DNA of 64,000 nucleotides. It comes from an uncultured Lachnospiraceae bacterium. GTDB taxonomy: Bacteria > Bacillota > Clostridia > Lachnospirales > Lachnospiraceae. The stretch is from contig CAJTPO010000022.1 of assembly GCA_910578115.1 (NCBI GenBank), forward strand, positions 7,036 to 71,035, given 5' to 3'. A program made the position numbers and the translations under genes. The notes below the pieces were generated by a model that saw only the letters and a program-made list of their open reading frames with translations, searched no databases and was not told the origin of the DNA. Below are positions 34,268-41,828 of the stretch, one piece after another (within the stretch, counting starts at the first letter, position 1; each line of letters begins with the position of its first letter).

Positions 34268-35032
34268 ATGAATAAGAGAGAACTTATTTATATCGCCGTT
34301 TTGACTTTGGTAATTGCATTTATGGATATAACGGGTATTCCAAGTGTATTTTTTGTCAATATTCAGGTTGCAGACATAGAACCTTTCTATTTTACACTGA
34401 TGATAAATTTTTTGATTATAGGAATAATGACTTTCTTGTTTTTAAGAATACTATGTCCTAATTGGAAATTGGGATTTACAAGAACAGGATTGACAGATGG
34501 ATTCAAAAAATATGGAATAATTGGAGTGGCAGTTGCGATAGTGGGATTAATTGCCTTTTATGTCGGATTATCGCCTTTTGACCGTCAGCCGTCTATTGTA
34601 AAAGTGCTTATTGAAGGCGTCATATATTATGTTGGTGTTGCAATAATCGAAGAACTATATGTGCGTGGTTTATTACTTAATCTTATTGAAAAGATGTTTG
34701 CAAAAAGTAAAAACAGTACTTTGATTGCGGTTGTATTATCAGCTGTAGTCTTTGGAGTGGGACATATATTTGGTGTGTTAAACCAGTCATTACTTGTTAT
34801 AGTAAGCAAAGTTGTCTGGACTGTAGGTATGGGCATATTTTTCGGAATGGTATATAAGAAAACAAGTAACTTGTGGCTGCCGATTGTTATTCATTTTCTT
34901 ATCAATGTTTGTGCTTTGCCTTATTGCTTTTCAAGTATAAACGGATATGCTGATTTAACATTATATATTGTTGTGCCCGTGTATATAATTTTGGGAATAT
35001 ATAGTTTTATGGAGTTAAAGAAAGAAGTGTGA
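34268..35032 (+). CDS. CPBP-family intramembrane metalloprotease
   Basis: 254 residues, about seven membrane helices. The three family motifs are present: EELYVRG (EExxxR), the FGVGHIFGV histidine, and the late VIHFLINVC (HxxxN). ATG preceded by GGAGGTAGC. These proteases (Abi/CAAX type) process prenylated or peptide substrates; in Gram-positives some give bacteriocin self-immunity. It is markedly AT-rich, and followed by mobile-element fragments, so it was likely acquired. No bacteriocin gene seen nearby. Confidence 0.85.
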   Translation: MNKRELIYIAVLTLVIAFMDITGIPSVFFVNIQVADIEPFYFTLMINFLIIGIMTFLFLRILCPNWKLGFTRTGLTDGFKKYGIIGVAVAIVGLIAFYVGLSPFDRQPSIVKVLIEGVIYYVGVAIIEELYVRGLLLNLIEKMFAKSKNSTLIAVVLSAVVFGVGHIFGVLNQSLLVIVSKVVWTVGMGIFFGMVYKKTSNLWLPIVIHFLINVCALPYCFSSINGYADLTLYIVVPVYIILGIYSFMELKKEV

Positions 35033-35069
35033 AATTCCAGTTTATCGGTCTAATAAAAGTCCAAAACAG

Positions 35070-35103
35070 GGCGGCGGTAACAGGCATTGACTATCCCGCC
35101 GCC
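35070..35103. other. GC-rich hairpin after the CPBP gene
   Basis: GGCGGCGG at 35070-35077 pairs with CCGCCGCC at 35096-35103. It could be the terminator of the CPBP gene, followed by TTGTCTGTT, or a target-site stem used by a group II intron that begins 11 bases later. Confidence 0.4.
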
Positions 35104-35114
35104 TTGTCTGTTAT

Positions 35115-35245
35115 GTGCGCCTGGCGGCGCACGTTTCTAACGGGTTAAAATCTCGAATCCGCCCGGTAGTGGGAAGGATATAGCCGAAAGCAAGGGTGTC
35201 GTGGGCGACTACGAATCTGAAGGAAGCTGGATGTGAGGAACAGAC
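35115..35245 (+). mobile_element. 5-prime fragment of a group II intron
   Basis: Begins with GTGCGCC, the group II intron 5-prime consensus. It continues with segments I recognise from bacterial group II intron domain I: TTCTAACGG, GTAGTGGGAAGGATATAGCC, GCAAGGGTGTCGTG, and GAATCTGAAGGAAGC. No reverse transcriptase or domain V/VI follows, so it is a truncated remnant. It was identified from memory of intron RNA motifs; a covariance search would be decisive. Confidence 0.6.
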
Positions 35246-35520
35246 TGACTCACGGGCAAATCTCTGGTGTCAAAAAGCCCCATGCGGCGGCATAGGCGTT
35301 TTGTCCTGTCCTTGCGCTCCTGTGCCTTTTGCTCCTGCATAAGCTGTCTGCTCCTGCTTTCAAGCTGCCGGATTTCCTGCTCTGTTGGCTCTGCAGGCTT
35401 CTTCTGGTTCTGTATGCTGTTGCTTTCGCCGCCGTCCCTGTCCTCGTCCCCCACGGATAGGCGGGAGTAAAGGGCTGTGATTTTGCTGTAATCATTCTTG
35501 CGCATATCCTCCTGCGTCAA
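35209..35520 (-). pseudogene. Serine recombinase start fused to DUF3847-like fragment
   Basis: A 103-codon frame. Residues 8-40 (NDYSKITALYSRLSVGDEDR and on to ESNSIQNQKK) match the N-terminus of large serine recombinases of Tn4451/Tn916-like mobile units. Residues about 45-85 (EIRQLESRSRQLMQEQKAQE, DRTKRLCRRMGL) instead resemble the small DUF3847 proteins of conjugative elements. The catalytic domain between is gone, and the end runs antisense into the intron fragment. A deletion scar of an integrated element is the best explanation. Confidence 0.6.
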
Positions 35521-35553
35521 TACAGGTGTTGCTTACAGTTAAGATTATGCACC

Positions 35554-36282
35554 TTACCGCGCATGCCGCCGCAATCCCGCCACGGCCAATCTACAAAACA
35601 ACACCGCATAGAGAACACAGGAGAGCACAAACATTTTTCCATTAATCTCCATCTGCGGATTGTTGGCGCGCATACCGAGGCTGTAAAGGGAATAGGGATA
35701 GAAGAGTCCCAGTCCCTGGCTGGTGGCCAGCAGGCTGCCGATACCGCCCACCAGGCTGATGCCGATGGGGATGGCGAAAGAGCGGATCATCATGGAGAGG
35801 GCAAGCTGGATGCAGCAGATAATGATGCCGCCCAGGGTGCCGCAGAGAAACCACTCCAGGGTTTGCGGGGGAAAAGCGGTATCCAGCCCGCATAATCTGC
35901 CGCATAGAAAGTAGAGAAAGAAAATCCAGCCATTGCCCAGCACGATCATCTTTGCAGCCTGAACAAGTTTGCCCAGGTAGAGGCACAGCAGAGGTACGGG
36001 TGTGGTCAGAAAACTGTTCCAGTTGGTCCGAAGGTGCTCCAGGCGCCACAGGTAGGAACAGAAGGTGCCGATCAGCGCCGGCATAAAGAAACTGCACAGA
36101 AACAGCGAATGCTGTGACCAGAGGCTGAACCATTCGTTTTGCAGGACGCCCTGATTTGCAAGATAATTGTTGGTGCCGAAGAAGGCCGACAGGACTGGCA
36201 GTGCAAAGAAGGCCAGCCAGACAGGGCTGCGTTTCAGTTTCAGGCGTTCTGCCCTGATCGTTCTCATTAAGTGTGTATGCAT
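35554..36282 (-). CDS. ABC-2 permease of lantibiotic-immunity type (EG subunit 2)
   Basis: 242 residues from ATG 36282, AGGAGAGAACATT upstream; the frame extends 36 codons further but those overlap the neighbouring gene end. Six membrane helices. The start (RTIRAERLKLKRSPVWLAFFALPVLSAFFG) is typical of permeases from LanFEG and bacitracin-type exporters. Third gene of an operon after an ATPase and a first permease. Likely function: removal of an antimicrobial peptide from the membrane. The stop lies about 30 bases from the mobile-element scar. Confidence 0.82.
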   Translation of the reverse strand: MHTHLMRTIRAERLKLKRSPVWLAFFALPVLSAFFGTNNYLANQGVLQNEWFSLWSQHSLFLCSFFMPALIGTFCSYLWRLEHLRTNWNSFLTTPVPLLCLYLGKLVQAAKMIVLGNGWIFFLYFLCGRLCGLDTAFPPQTLEWFLCGTLGGIIICCIQLALSMMIRSFAIPIGISLVGGIGSLLATSQGLGLFYPYSLYSLGMRANNPQMEINGKMFVLSCVLYAVLFCRLAVAGLRRHAR

Positions 36283-36332
36283 AATGTTCTCTCCTTTTTT
36301 TGAAATATTGTCCATCTGTAAGAGGATGCCGC

Positions 36333-37085
36333 TCAGTTTTCCCTGCGGGAAAAAAGGAGCCGGCCGGCGGCATAGAAGACCACAAGCCACACGAAGATCA
36401 TGCCGACGGCAGCCAGTTCCACAGGAGAATACAGGCGGTAGGAAAAGACGGCATTCTGTGTATCATCATTCCACGCCATGGTCACCAGTGTTCCGCTGAG
36501 ATTGCCGCCCCAGGGAAGAAAAGAGTATGTCCGTACAAGCGTCAGGAGCAGGGCCAGGAGGGAGCCGCAAAGGCCTGCGACCAGCGGGATCATCTGGCCT
36601 GCGATCAGCATGGAGAGGGTCAGCTGCAGCAGGAAAAGTGCGCTGTTGCTGGCCAGTTTTAAACCATAGGATAAAAGATAGTGTGCGGCGTCAGGATGGC
36701 CCTGGTAACCCACCATATATCCCAGCAGGATAAAAAGAGCGTACTGTGCGGCAAACATGACAGTGATGATGAACAGGCCGCAGACAGCCTTGGCATGAAA
36801 GAGACTGCCCGGTCCGCGCAGGGTTTTCAGCTGTTTGTACATACAGCCCTTGTGTTCGATATCGGCGAGGCGTGAGGCCAGAACCGCCATGATGGGCGGA
36901 ACCATGACGGCATCCAGCACCGAGATATAGTAAAGCAGGGACAGAAAGCCCTGTTCCTGGGCCAGCGGCGTGGGATCGTGCAGCGCCCACAGTCCCCACA
37001 GAAACTGTGCGATCAGATAGGCGGCCATAGTCAGGCCGATCTTTCTTCTTTTGATCTTATAAAATTCCAGCATAAGTATTTTCAT
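36333..37085 (-). CDS. ABC-2 permease of lantibiotic-immunity type (EG subunit 1)
   Basis: 250 residues with six membrane helices. It starts inside the stop region of the ATPase gene (overlap of four bases) and begins MLEFYKIKRRKIGL, the short basic lead-in common to LanE/LanG and BcrB-like permeases. It is distinct in sequence from the second permease, so the complex is probably ATPase2-E-G. Integral membrane protein. Confidence 0.82.
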   Translation of the reverse strand: MKILMLEFYKIKRRKIGLTMAAYLIAQFLWGLWALHDPTPLAQEQGFLSLLYYISVLDAVMVPPIMAVLASRLADIEHKGCMYKQLKTLRGPGSLFHAKAVCGLFIITVMFAAQYALFILLGYMVGYQGHPDAAHYLLSYGLKLASNSALFLLQLTLSMLIAGQMIPLVAGLCGSLLALLLTLVRTYSFLPWGGNLSGTLVTMAWNDDTQNAVFSYRLYSPVELAAVGMIFVWLVVFYAAGRLLFSRREN

Positions 37086-38002
37086 AGACTGGTCTCCTTT
37101 CCGGTCAGGGCCAGGAAGATGTCTTCCAGACTGTTCTCTCTTTTTTCGATCCGGTAGAGCGGGATGTTCTGCTCACATAACTGCCTGCAGAGGGCGGCGA
37201 TCCGGTTGTCGTCCGTCATGGGGATTAACAGATAGTCGTCTTCTTTTGTCACTTCCAGGCCGCTTCGGCGGAGCAGGGAAAGGGTTTCGGCCGGTCGGCC
37301 GGTGCGCAGGGCGATCTGTTGTGTGGCATGGGTATGCAGTTTTGCCATGGTATCCTGAAAAACCAGGCGTCCTTTGCGGATGATGCCCACATGGTCAGCC
37401 ATCTGATCGATCTCGCCAAGCAGGTGGGAGGAGACCACCACGGTGATGCCGTACTCGGCAGGCAGCGTGCAGATCAGCTCCCGCATTTCCTGAATGCCGG
37501 CGGGATCCAGACCGTTGGTCGGCTCATCCAGGATCAGCAGTCTGGGAAATCCGAGCAGCGCACTGGCCAGTCCCAGACGCTGTTTCATACCAAGTGAATA
37601 GTGGCTGACTTTCTTTTTGCGGGCTTCCTCAAGGCGGACAATGCGCAGTACCCTGTCAATGTCTTCTTTCGGGCAGCCTTTCAGCGTCTGCAGAATGTGC
37701 AGATTCTCCTCGCCGGTCAGGTGGCCGTAGTAACTGGGAGATTCGATCAGGGAACCCGTCGCGGACAGAAGCTGGATGCGGTTCGTTTCCTTTAAGGGGG
37801 AGCCGAAAAGGGTGATGGAGCCGGTGGTGGGTCTGACCAGCCCGAGGATCATTTTCAGGGTAGTGGATTTTCCGGCTCCGTTAGGACCCAGAAAGCCGTA
37901 GATGGCGCCCTGTGGGACCTGCATGTGCAGGGAATTGACACAAAGTGCTTTGCCGTATTGCTTTGTGAGATTTGTGGTCTCGATCAGATTTTGTGTTTTC
38001 AT
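37082..38002 (-). CDS. ABC ATPase of lantibiotic-immunity type (LanF/BcrA-like)
   Basis: 306 residues. Walker A GPNGAGKST, signature YSLGMKQRL, Walker B LLILDEPTNGLDP and switch VVSSHLL are all intact. The signature LGMKQR and the C-terminal regulatory extension are usual in the BcrA/LanF/CprA group. It leads the operon with the two permeases on the minus strand, divergent from a response regulator gene, an arrangement seen in peptide-antibiotic resistance loci such as CprABC of clostridia. Energises export or membrane clearance of a cationic peptide, by inference. Confidence 0.88.
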   Translation of the reverse strand: MKTQNLIETTNLTKQYGKALCVNSLHMQVPQGAIYGFLGPNGAGKSTTLKMILGLVRPTTGSITLFGSPLKETNRIQLLSATGSLIESPSYYGHLTGEENLHILQTLKGCPKEDIDRVLRIVRLEEARKKKVSHYSLGMKQRLGLASALLGFPRLLILDEPTNGLDPAGIQEMRELICTLPAEYGITVVVSSHLLGEIDQMADHVGIIRKGRLVFQDTMAKLHTHATQQIALRTGRPAETLSLLRRSGLEVTKEDDYLLIPMTDDNRIAALCRQLCEQNIPLYRIEKRENSLEDIFLALTGKETSL

Positions 38003-38245
38003 ATGCGTCCTTTCTATGATGCTCGCTATTGGTTTTTCTTTTTTATGAAAAAAGGTATCTCTCGCAGGAACATCATAGGATAAGCGTAAGCGGCGCGCCT
38101 TACGACCCGATGAAGGTTACATTACATTTACCTTAAGAATGATCCGCAGCGGTTTCGGGAAACGGGAAAAGATAGTATACTTTAAGCAGAGCAGTGTCTT
38201 AGGGACATGACCTGCAGACGAAGAAAGAGAGACATGGAGGGAAAC

Positions 38246-39031
38246 ATGAATCTGCATGAACACAAGATCATGATCGTGGACGACGAACCGGCGCTGCGCA
38301 GGATGGTGCGGGAATTTTTGCTGGAAGAGGGATTCGGACAGGTGGTGACGGCGGGCAGCTGCCGGGAGGCAGAGCAGGTATTTCGCCGGGAGCATCCGCA
38401 CCTGATCCTGCTGGATGTGATGCTGCCGGACGGGGACGGATTTATGCTGCTGCAAAAGCTGCATACGGAATCGGAAGTGCCTGTTATTTTTCTTTCCGCC
38501 AGAGACGAGGATGAGAACAGGCTGCGGGGCCTGGGGCTGGGAGCGGACGATTACGTGACGAAACCTTTTCTGCCGCGGGAGCTTTTGCTGCGGATCGGGG
38601 CCGTGTTGAAACGGGTCTACCGCATCAGGGACAATGCGGACGAGAAAAAGGTAATTCGGCTGGGGGACTGTGTGGCCGACCTGCGCAGCGGTGTGATCCG
38701 CCGGAATAACCGGCCGGAATGCGGGGAAAAGAAGGAGCGGGAACCGGAAGCAGGCAAAGAGAGCGGCAGGGAGAATTCCCCGGAAGAGGTGCAGACGACA
38801 GAGGTGACGCTGACTGCCAAAGAATACGCCATTTTGGAGAAACTGGCGGCCAACAGGGGACAGATCGTGACCATTGACGCATTGTGCGAGGCTGTATGGC
38901 AGGACGGCAGTTACGGCTATGAGAATACTTTGATCGTACACATCAGGCGTCTGCGGGAGAAGCTGGAGCAGGACGCCTCCCGCCCGAAGCATCTGCTCAC
39001 GGTGCGGGGACTGGGGTATAAACTGGTCTAG
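38246..39031 (+). CDS. OmpR-family response regulator with extended linker
   Basis: 261 residues from ATG 38246 (GGAGGGAAAC upstream). Receiver domain: IMIVDDEPALRRM, phosphoacceptor Asp57 in LILLDVMLPDGDG, FLSARDED and VTKPF. Winged-helix domain at the C-terminus: LTAKEYAILEKLA, GYENTLIVHIRRLREKLE, LLTVRGLGYKLV. Between them lies an unusually long charged linker (about residues 145-185, CGEKKEREPEAGKESG and following). It probably controls the divergent ABC immunity operon with the kinase encoded downstream. Confidence 0.9.
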   Translation: MNLHEHKIMIVDDEPALRRMVREFLLEEGFGQVVTAGSCREAEQVFRREHPHLILLDVMLPDGDGFMLLQKLHTESEVPVIFLSARDEDENRLRGLGLGADDYVTKPFLPRELLLRIGAVLKRVYRIRDNADEKKVIRLGDCVADLRSGVIRRNNRPECGEKKEREPEAGKESGRENSPEEVQTTEVTLTAKEYAILEKLAANRGQIVTIDALCEAVWQDGSYGYENTLIVHIRRLREKLEQDASRPKHLLTVRGLGYKLV

Positions 39032-39092
39032 TGTACTGACATGTTCATTTTCAGGCAAGTCATTTGGCGAAATGTGAACGTGTCAGTACACT
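39030..39092. repeat. 18-bp inverted repeat between response regulator and kinase
   Basis: AGTGTACTGACATGTTCA at 39030-39047 pairs with TGAACGTGTCAGTACACT at 39075-39092, 17 of 18 positions perfect and the other a G-T wobble; loop of 27 bases. The left arm overlaps the regulator stop codon. No T tract follows, so it is not a simple terminator. Confidence 0.7.
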
Positions 39093-39242
39093 GGTACAAC
39101 TTATGGTAATGACTGCGGATTATACTGGATGTGCGGTGGTTTGGGTTCCGATGGGGTATGCTGCGGCGGGAGTCTGGCAGCGTTTTGGGCTGAGCCTGCG
39201 GGGTGGAGATCGGACGGTGTAAGACAGAAGGAAGGAGTCTTT

Positions 39243-40544
39243 ATGGGAAAGAGAACTGTTTTGAAGAAAAGTGTGACAGGGATCCGCATTTTTTCCTACA
39301 GTGTATTTACATTTGTGATGATCGCCGGATTGACGCTGGCGGTGAATATAACTTTTTTTATCCTTCTTGCACTGCAGTATCATCAGGTTATGCCAAGGTA
39401 TATTAAGGGCGAAGAGGTGATCGAAGAACTGACGCCGACGCAGGACGGTTACAGACTCAGTGACAGGATGGGCCGCCAGCTGGATGAAAAGGGGCAGTGG
39501 GCCATGCTTTTAGACGAGACGGGGCGGGTAGTATGGTCTCATGGCAGGCCGGAAGAAATCGGGGATTCCTATACGGTATCCGATATTGCCCGTATGAGCA
39601 GGTGGTATCTGGAAGATTACCCGGTCTATATGCGGGTGTGGGAGGACAGTGTCATGGTGGTGGCAATTCCCAGAAATTCCATGTGGAAATATAACTTAGA
39701 GTTTCCGATATCCTGGATAGAGTATTTCAAGAGAATCTGGTACTGGATGCTGCTGTTTGACTTTCTGTGGATTTTGACATTGGCGGTGGTCTTTACGAGA
39801 CGCTGGTCAAAAAGCAGGGAGCAGGCGCGGATAGAGTGGATCGCCGGCATCTCCCATGACACCCGCACACCGCTGGCGGTTGCGCTCGGCTATGCGGACG
39901 CGCTGGAGAGCGGCGGGCATCTTAGCGGGGAGGAGCGGCAGAAGGCGGCGGTGATCAGACATCAGTGCATGGTGATGAAGGAGCTGATTGAAGATCTGAA
40001 TCTCACCTCCAGGCTGGAGTACTCCATGCAGGCGCTTCGAATGGAAGAGGTGCATCCGGCGGCGGTGCTGCGTGAAGTGGCGGCGGCTTTTCTGGATGAC
40101 GCCGGGGAGGGGACGCTGGAGATCGAGATGGATCTTGACAGACAGGCGGAAGGGATCGTTCTGATGGCCGACCGCCAGCTTCTTGTGCGGGCGCTGCGCA
40201 ACCTGTTCCACAACAGTTTACGGCACAGCGAGCAGACGGACACCACGGTGATCAGGCTCGGCCTGCGGGAAGAAAAAAGGTTCTGCAGGATTCTGTTTGC
40301 AGATAACGGGATCGGATATTCGGACGAGATGCTCCGTCAGCTGAACGGCAGGAAAAGCAGACAGCCGGTCCAGAATATACGGGGGCTGGGCATCGTCAGC
40401 AGGATCGTACAGGCACACGGCGGGCAGACCGTCTTCGGTAACGGTGCGCAGGGCGGGAGCTTCTGCGAGATGCGGTTTCGGAAGCGGAGTAAGAAAGTTT
40501 CATACAGAGACAATACCTCTCTACAACATTATACTATTGATTAA
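39243..40544 (+). CDS. Sensor histidine kinase of the peptide-resistance locus
   Basis: 433 residues from ATG 39243 (AAGGAAGGAGTCTTT upstream); the frame runs 38 codons further up through non-coding-looking sequence. TM1 about residues 20-45, an extracellular loop of about 115 residues, TM2 about 163-185. The phosphoacceptor is His205 in GISHDTRTPLAVALGY. ATPase boxes: LRNLFHNSLRHS (N), FADNGIGYS (G1) and RGLGIVSRIVQAHGG (G2). Likely senses an antimicrobial peptide and phosphorylates the regulator upstream. Its stop codon lies within a palindrome. Confidence 0.9.
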   Translation: MGKRTVLKKSVTGIRIFSYSVFTFVMIAGLTLAVNITFFILLALQYHQVMPRYIKGEEVIEELTPTQDGYRLSDRMGRQLDEKGQWAMLLDETGRVVWSHGRPEEIGDSYTVSDIARMSRWYLEDYPVYMRVWEDSVMVVAIPRNSMWKYNLEFPISWIEYFKRIWYWMLLFDFLWILTLAVVFTRRWSKSREQARIEWIAGISHDTRTPLAVALGYADALESGGHLSGEERQKAAVIRHQCMVMKELIEDLNLTSRLEYSMQALRMEEVHPAAVLREVAAAFLDDAGEGTLEIEMDLDRQAEGIVLMADRQLLVRALRNLFHNSLRHSEQTDTTVIRLGLREEKRFCRILFADNGIGYSDEMLRQLNGRKSRQPVQNIRGLGIVSRIVQAHGGQTVFGNGAQGGSFCEMRFRKRSKKVSYRDNTSLQHYTID

Positions 40545-40555
40545 TAATTAATAGT
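40533..40555. promoter_or_regulatory. 23-bp palindrome, candidate PadR operator
   Basis: Arms ACTATTGATTA and TAATTAATAGT are symmetric about 40544 with 10 of 11 pairs matching. It overlaps both the kinase stop codon and the -35 of the promoter at 40537-40565, as a repressor site would. Confidence 0.55.
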
Positions 40556-40565
40556 GTGGTACTAT
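40537..40565 (+). promoter_or_regulatory. Promoter of the DUF1700-like/PadR operon
   Basis: TTGATT and TACTAT spaced by 17 bases, 33 bases before the ATG at 40598. The -35 lies inside the palindrome. Confidence 0.5.
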
Positions 40566-40597
40566 AAGAATACAGTACATAACAGGGAGGTGAATTG

Positions 40598-41419
40598 ATG
40601 CAGGTTACATGTAAAGAAGATTATCTGATACAAGTTAAAAATGCAATGCTTCTCCATTTTGCGCACAAAGATATTTGCACTGTACTTAGAGACATAGACG
40701 AACTTTTTGCATCGGGAAAGGAACATGGCAAAACAGAAGCAGAGTTATGCCATGAGCTGGGGAGGCCCAAAGATTTTGCAGATCATCTCGTTGATACAAA
40801 TGATCATGATAAATTTTTCTTTAATATGGCTATAAATATTAGCAGCATATTAGCCATAGGCGTATTTAGTGTTTATATTTTTTCCTCCCTTAATCCTGTT
40901 TACTGGGGAGCGCTGACGATTGCGGTTTCGGTTTTAATCTGGAATTTGTGTGGTGGTTTTTGCTTAAACGGACTCTTTTATGATTCTATACATCATAAGA
41001 AGGAATATATTGTTTATTGTATTATCTCATTTATTATAGCTGCTTTTCAGCAGGCGCTTACTCTTTTATTAAACAGCTGGTGTAGAACATCGCATTTCAG
41101 CACATCGGTGGCGTATATTCAGATAGCTTATTATTTCTCTGTATTGGCGGTCATCATCTCAGGTATACTGCTGCTTTTTGCCATATACAGATTTTCACAT
41201 GGAAGTTATTTTGCGCTGTGTATGCTTCCGGTATCAGTTGGAATGATTTGTTCGAGTCTGTCTTTTATAACATATATCAAAGCATTTAACGGGCCGAATA
41301 TATTTTCCTCAATGTGTTCTATTCCCTGTATTTCCGGTTTTATACTTTCCTTTGGTTTACTGAGGGTATTCTTAGTGAATCATTATACAAATGCGAAAGA
41401 GAACAGGGGTAAATTATAG
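40598..41419 (+). CDS. DUF1700/HAAS-type membrane protein
   Basis: 273 residues, ATG 40598 with GGGAGGTGAATTG upstream. The first 70 residues are a soluble helical domain (YLIQVKNAMLLHFAHKDICT, ELCHELGRPKDFADHLV) like the HAAS domain of DUF1700 proteins. Six membrane helices follow. Such proteins usually travel with PadR regulators, and here the PadR gene follows directly. Role unknown; membrane-stress or transport control is often proposed. Confidence 0.72.
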   Translation: MQVTCKEDYLIQVKNAMLLHFAHKDICTVLRDIDELFASGKEHGKTEAELCHELGRPKDFADHLVDTNDHDKFFFNMAINISSILAIGVFSVYIFSSLNPVYWGALTIAVSVLIWNLCGGFCLNGLFYDSIHHKKEYIVYCIISFIIAAFQQALTLLLNSWCRTSHFSTSVAYIQIAYYFSVLAVIISGILLLFAIYRFSHGSYFALCMLPVSVGMICSSLSFITYIKAFNGPNIFSSMCSIPCISGFILSFGLLRVFLVNHYTNAKENRGKL

Positions 41420-41731
41420 ATGGAATCACAAATGAACCGTGGAATATTGGAGTTATGTATCCTTTATCAGTTTTTGTCAATGGATTATTACGGTTATGAT
41501 CTCATGGAAAAAATGAGACCTCTTTTTCCGGATGTGAAAGACAGCACCTTTTATGTTATTTTACGCAGACTTAACGCAAAGGGCTGCACAGAAATATATT
41601 ACGGGAAAGAATCCTATGGACCACAGCGAAAATATTATAGAATTACGGAAGAGGGCAGGGAATATCTTGAGAGCTTAATTCAAAGCTGGCGGGAAATAAA
41701 AAGCATTGTTGAATCTTTGGGAATTATTTAG
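41420..41731 (+). CDS. PadR-family transcriptional regulator
   Basis: 103 residues, one winged-helix domain: GILELCILYQFLSMDYYGYD, LMEKM, FYVILRRLNAKG and GPQRKYYRITEEGREYL, the standard PadR wing. Starts at the base after the stop of the DUF1700-like gene, so the two are co-translated. The gene order (membrane protein first) is the reverse of the usual one. Likely autorepressor through the palindrome at 40533-40555. Confidence 0.88.
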   Translation: MESQMNRGILELCILYQFLSMDYYGYDLMEKMRPLFPDVKDSTFYVILRRLNAKGCTEIYYGKESYGPQRKYYRITEEGREYLESLIQSWREIKSIVESLGII

Positions 41732-41760
41732 CGTGGGAAGTACTGTGGACTTAAGATTAA

Positions 41761-41805
41761 AAAAGGCTGCTGCAAAAAGTGGAATTAATTTTGCAGCAGC
41801 CTTTT
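41761..41805. terminator. Bidirectional terminator between padR and pyrG
   Basis: Perfect 17-bp arms AAAAGGCTGCTGCAAAA and complement with an 11-base loop, flanked by A and T runs on both sides. It serves the converging PadR and CTP synthase genes. Confidence 0.9.
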
Positions 41806-41828
41806 GTTGATTTTGTTAAGCCGACAGG

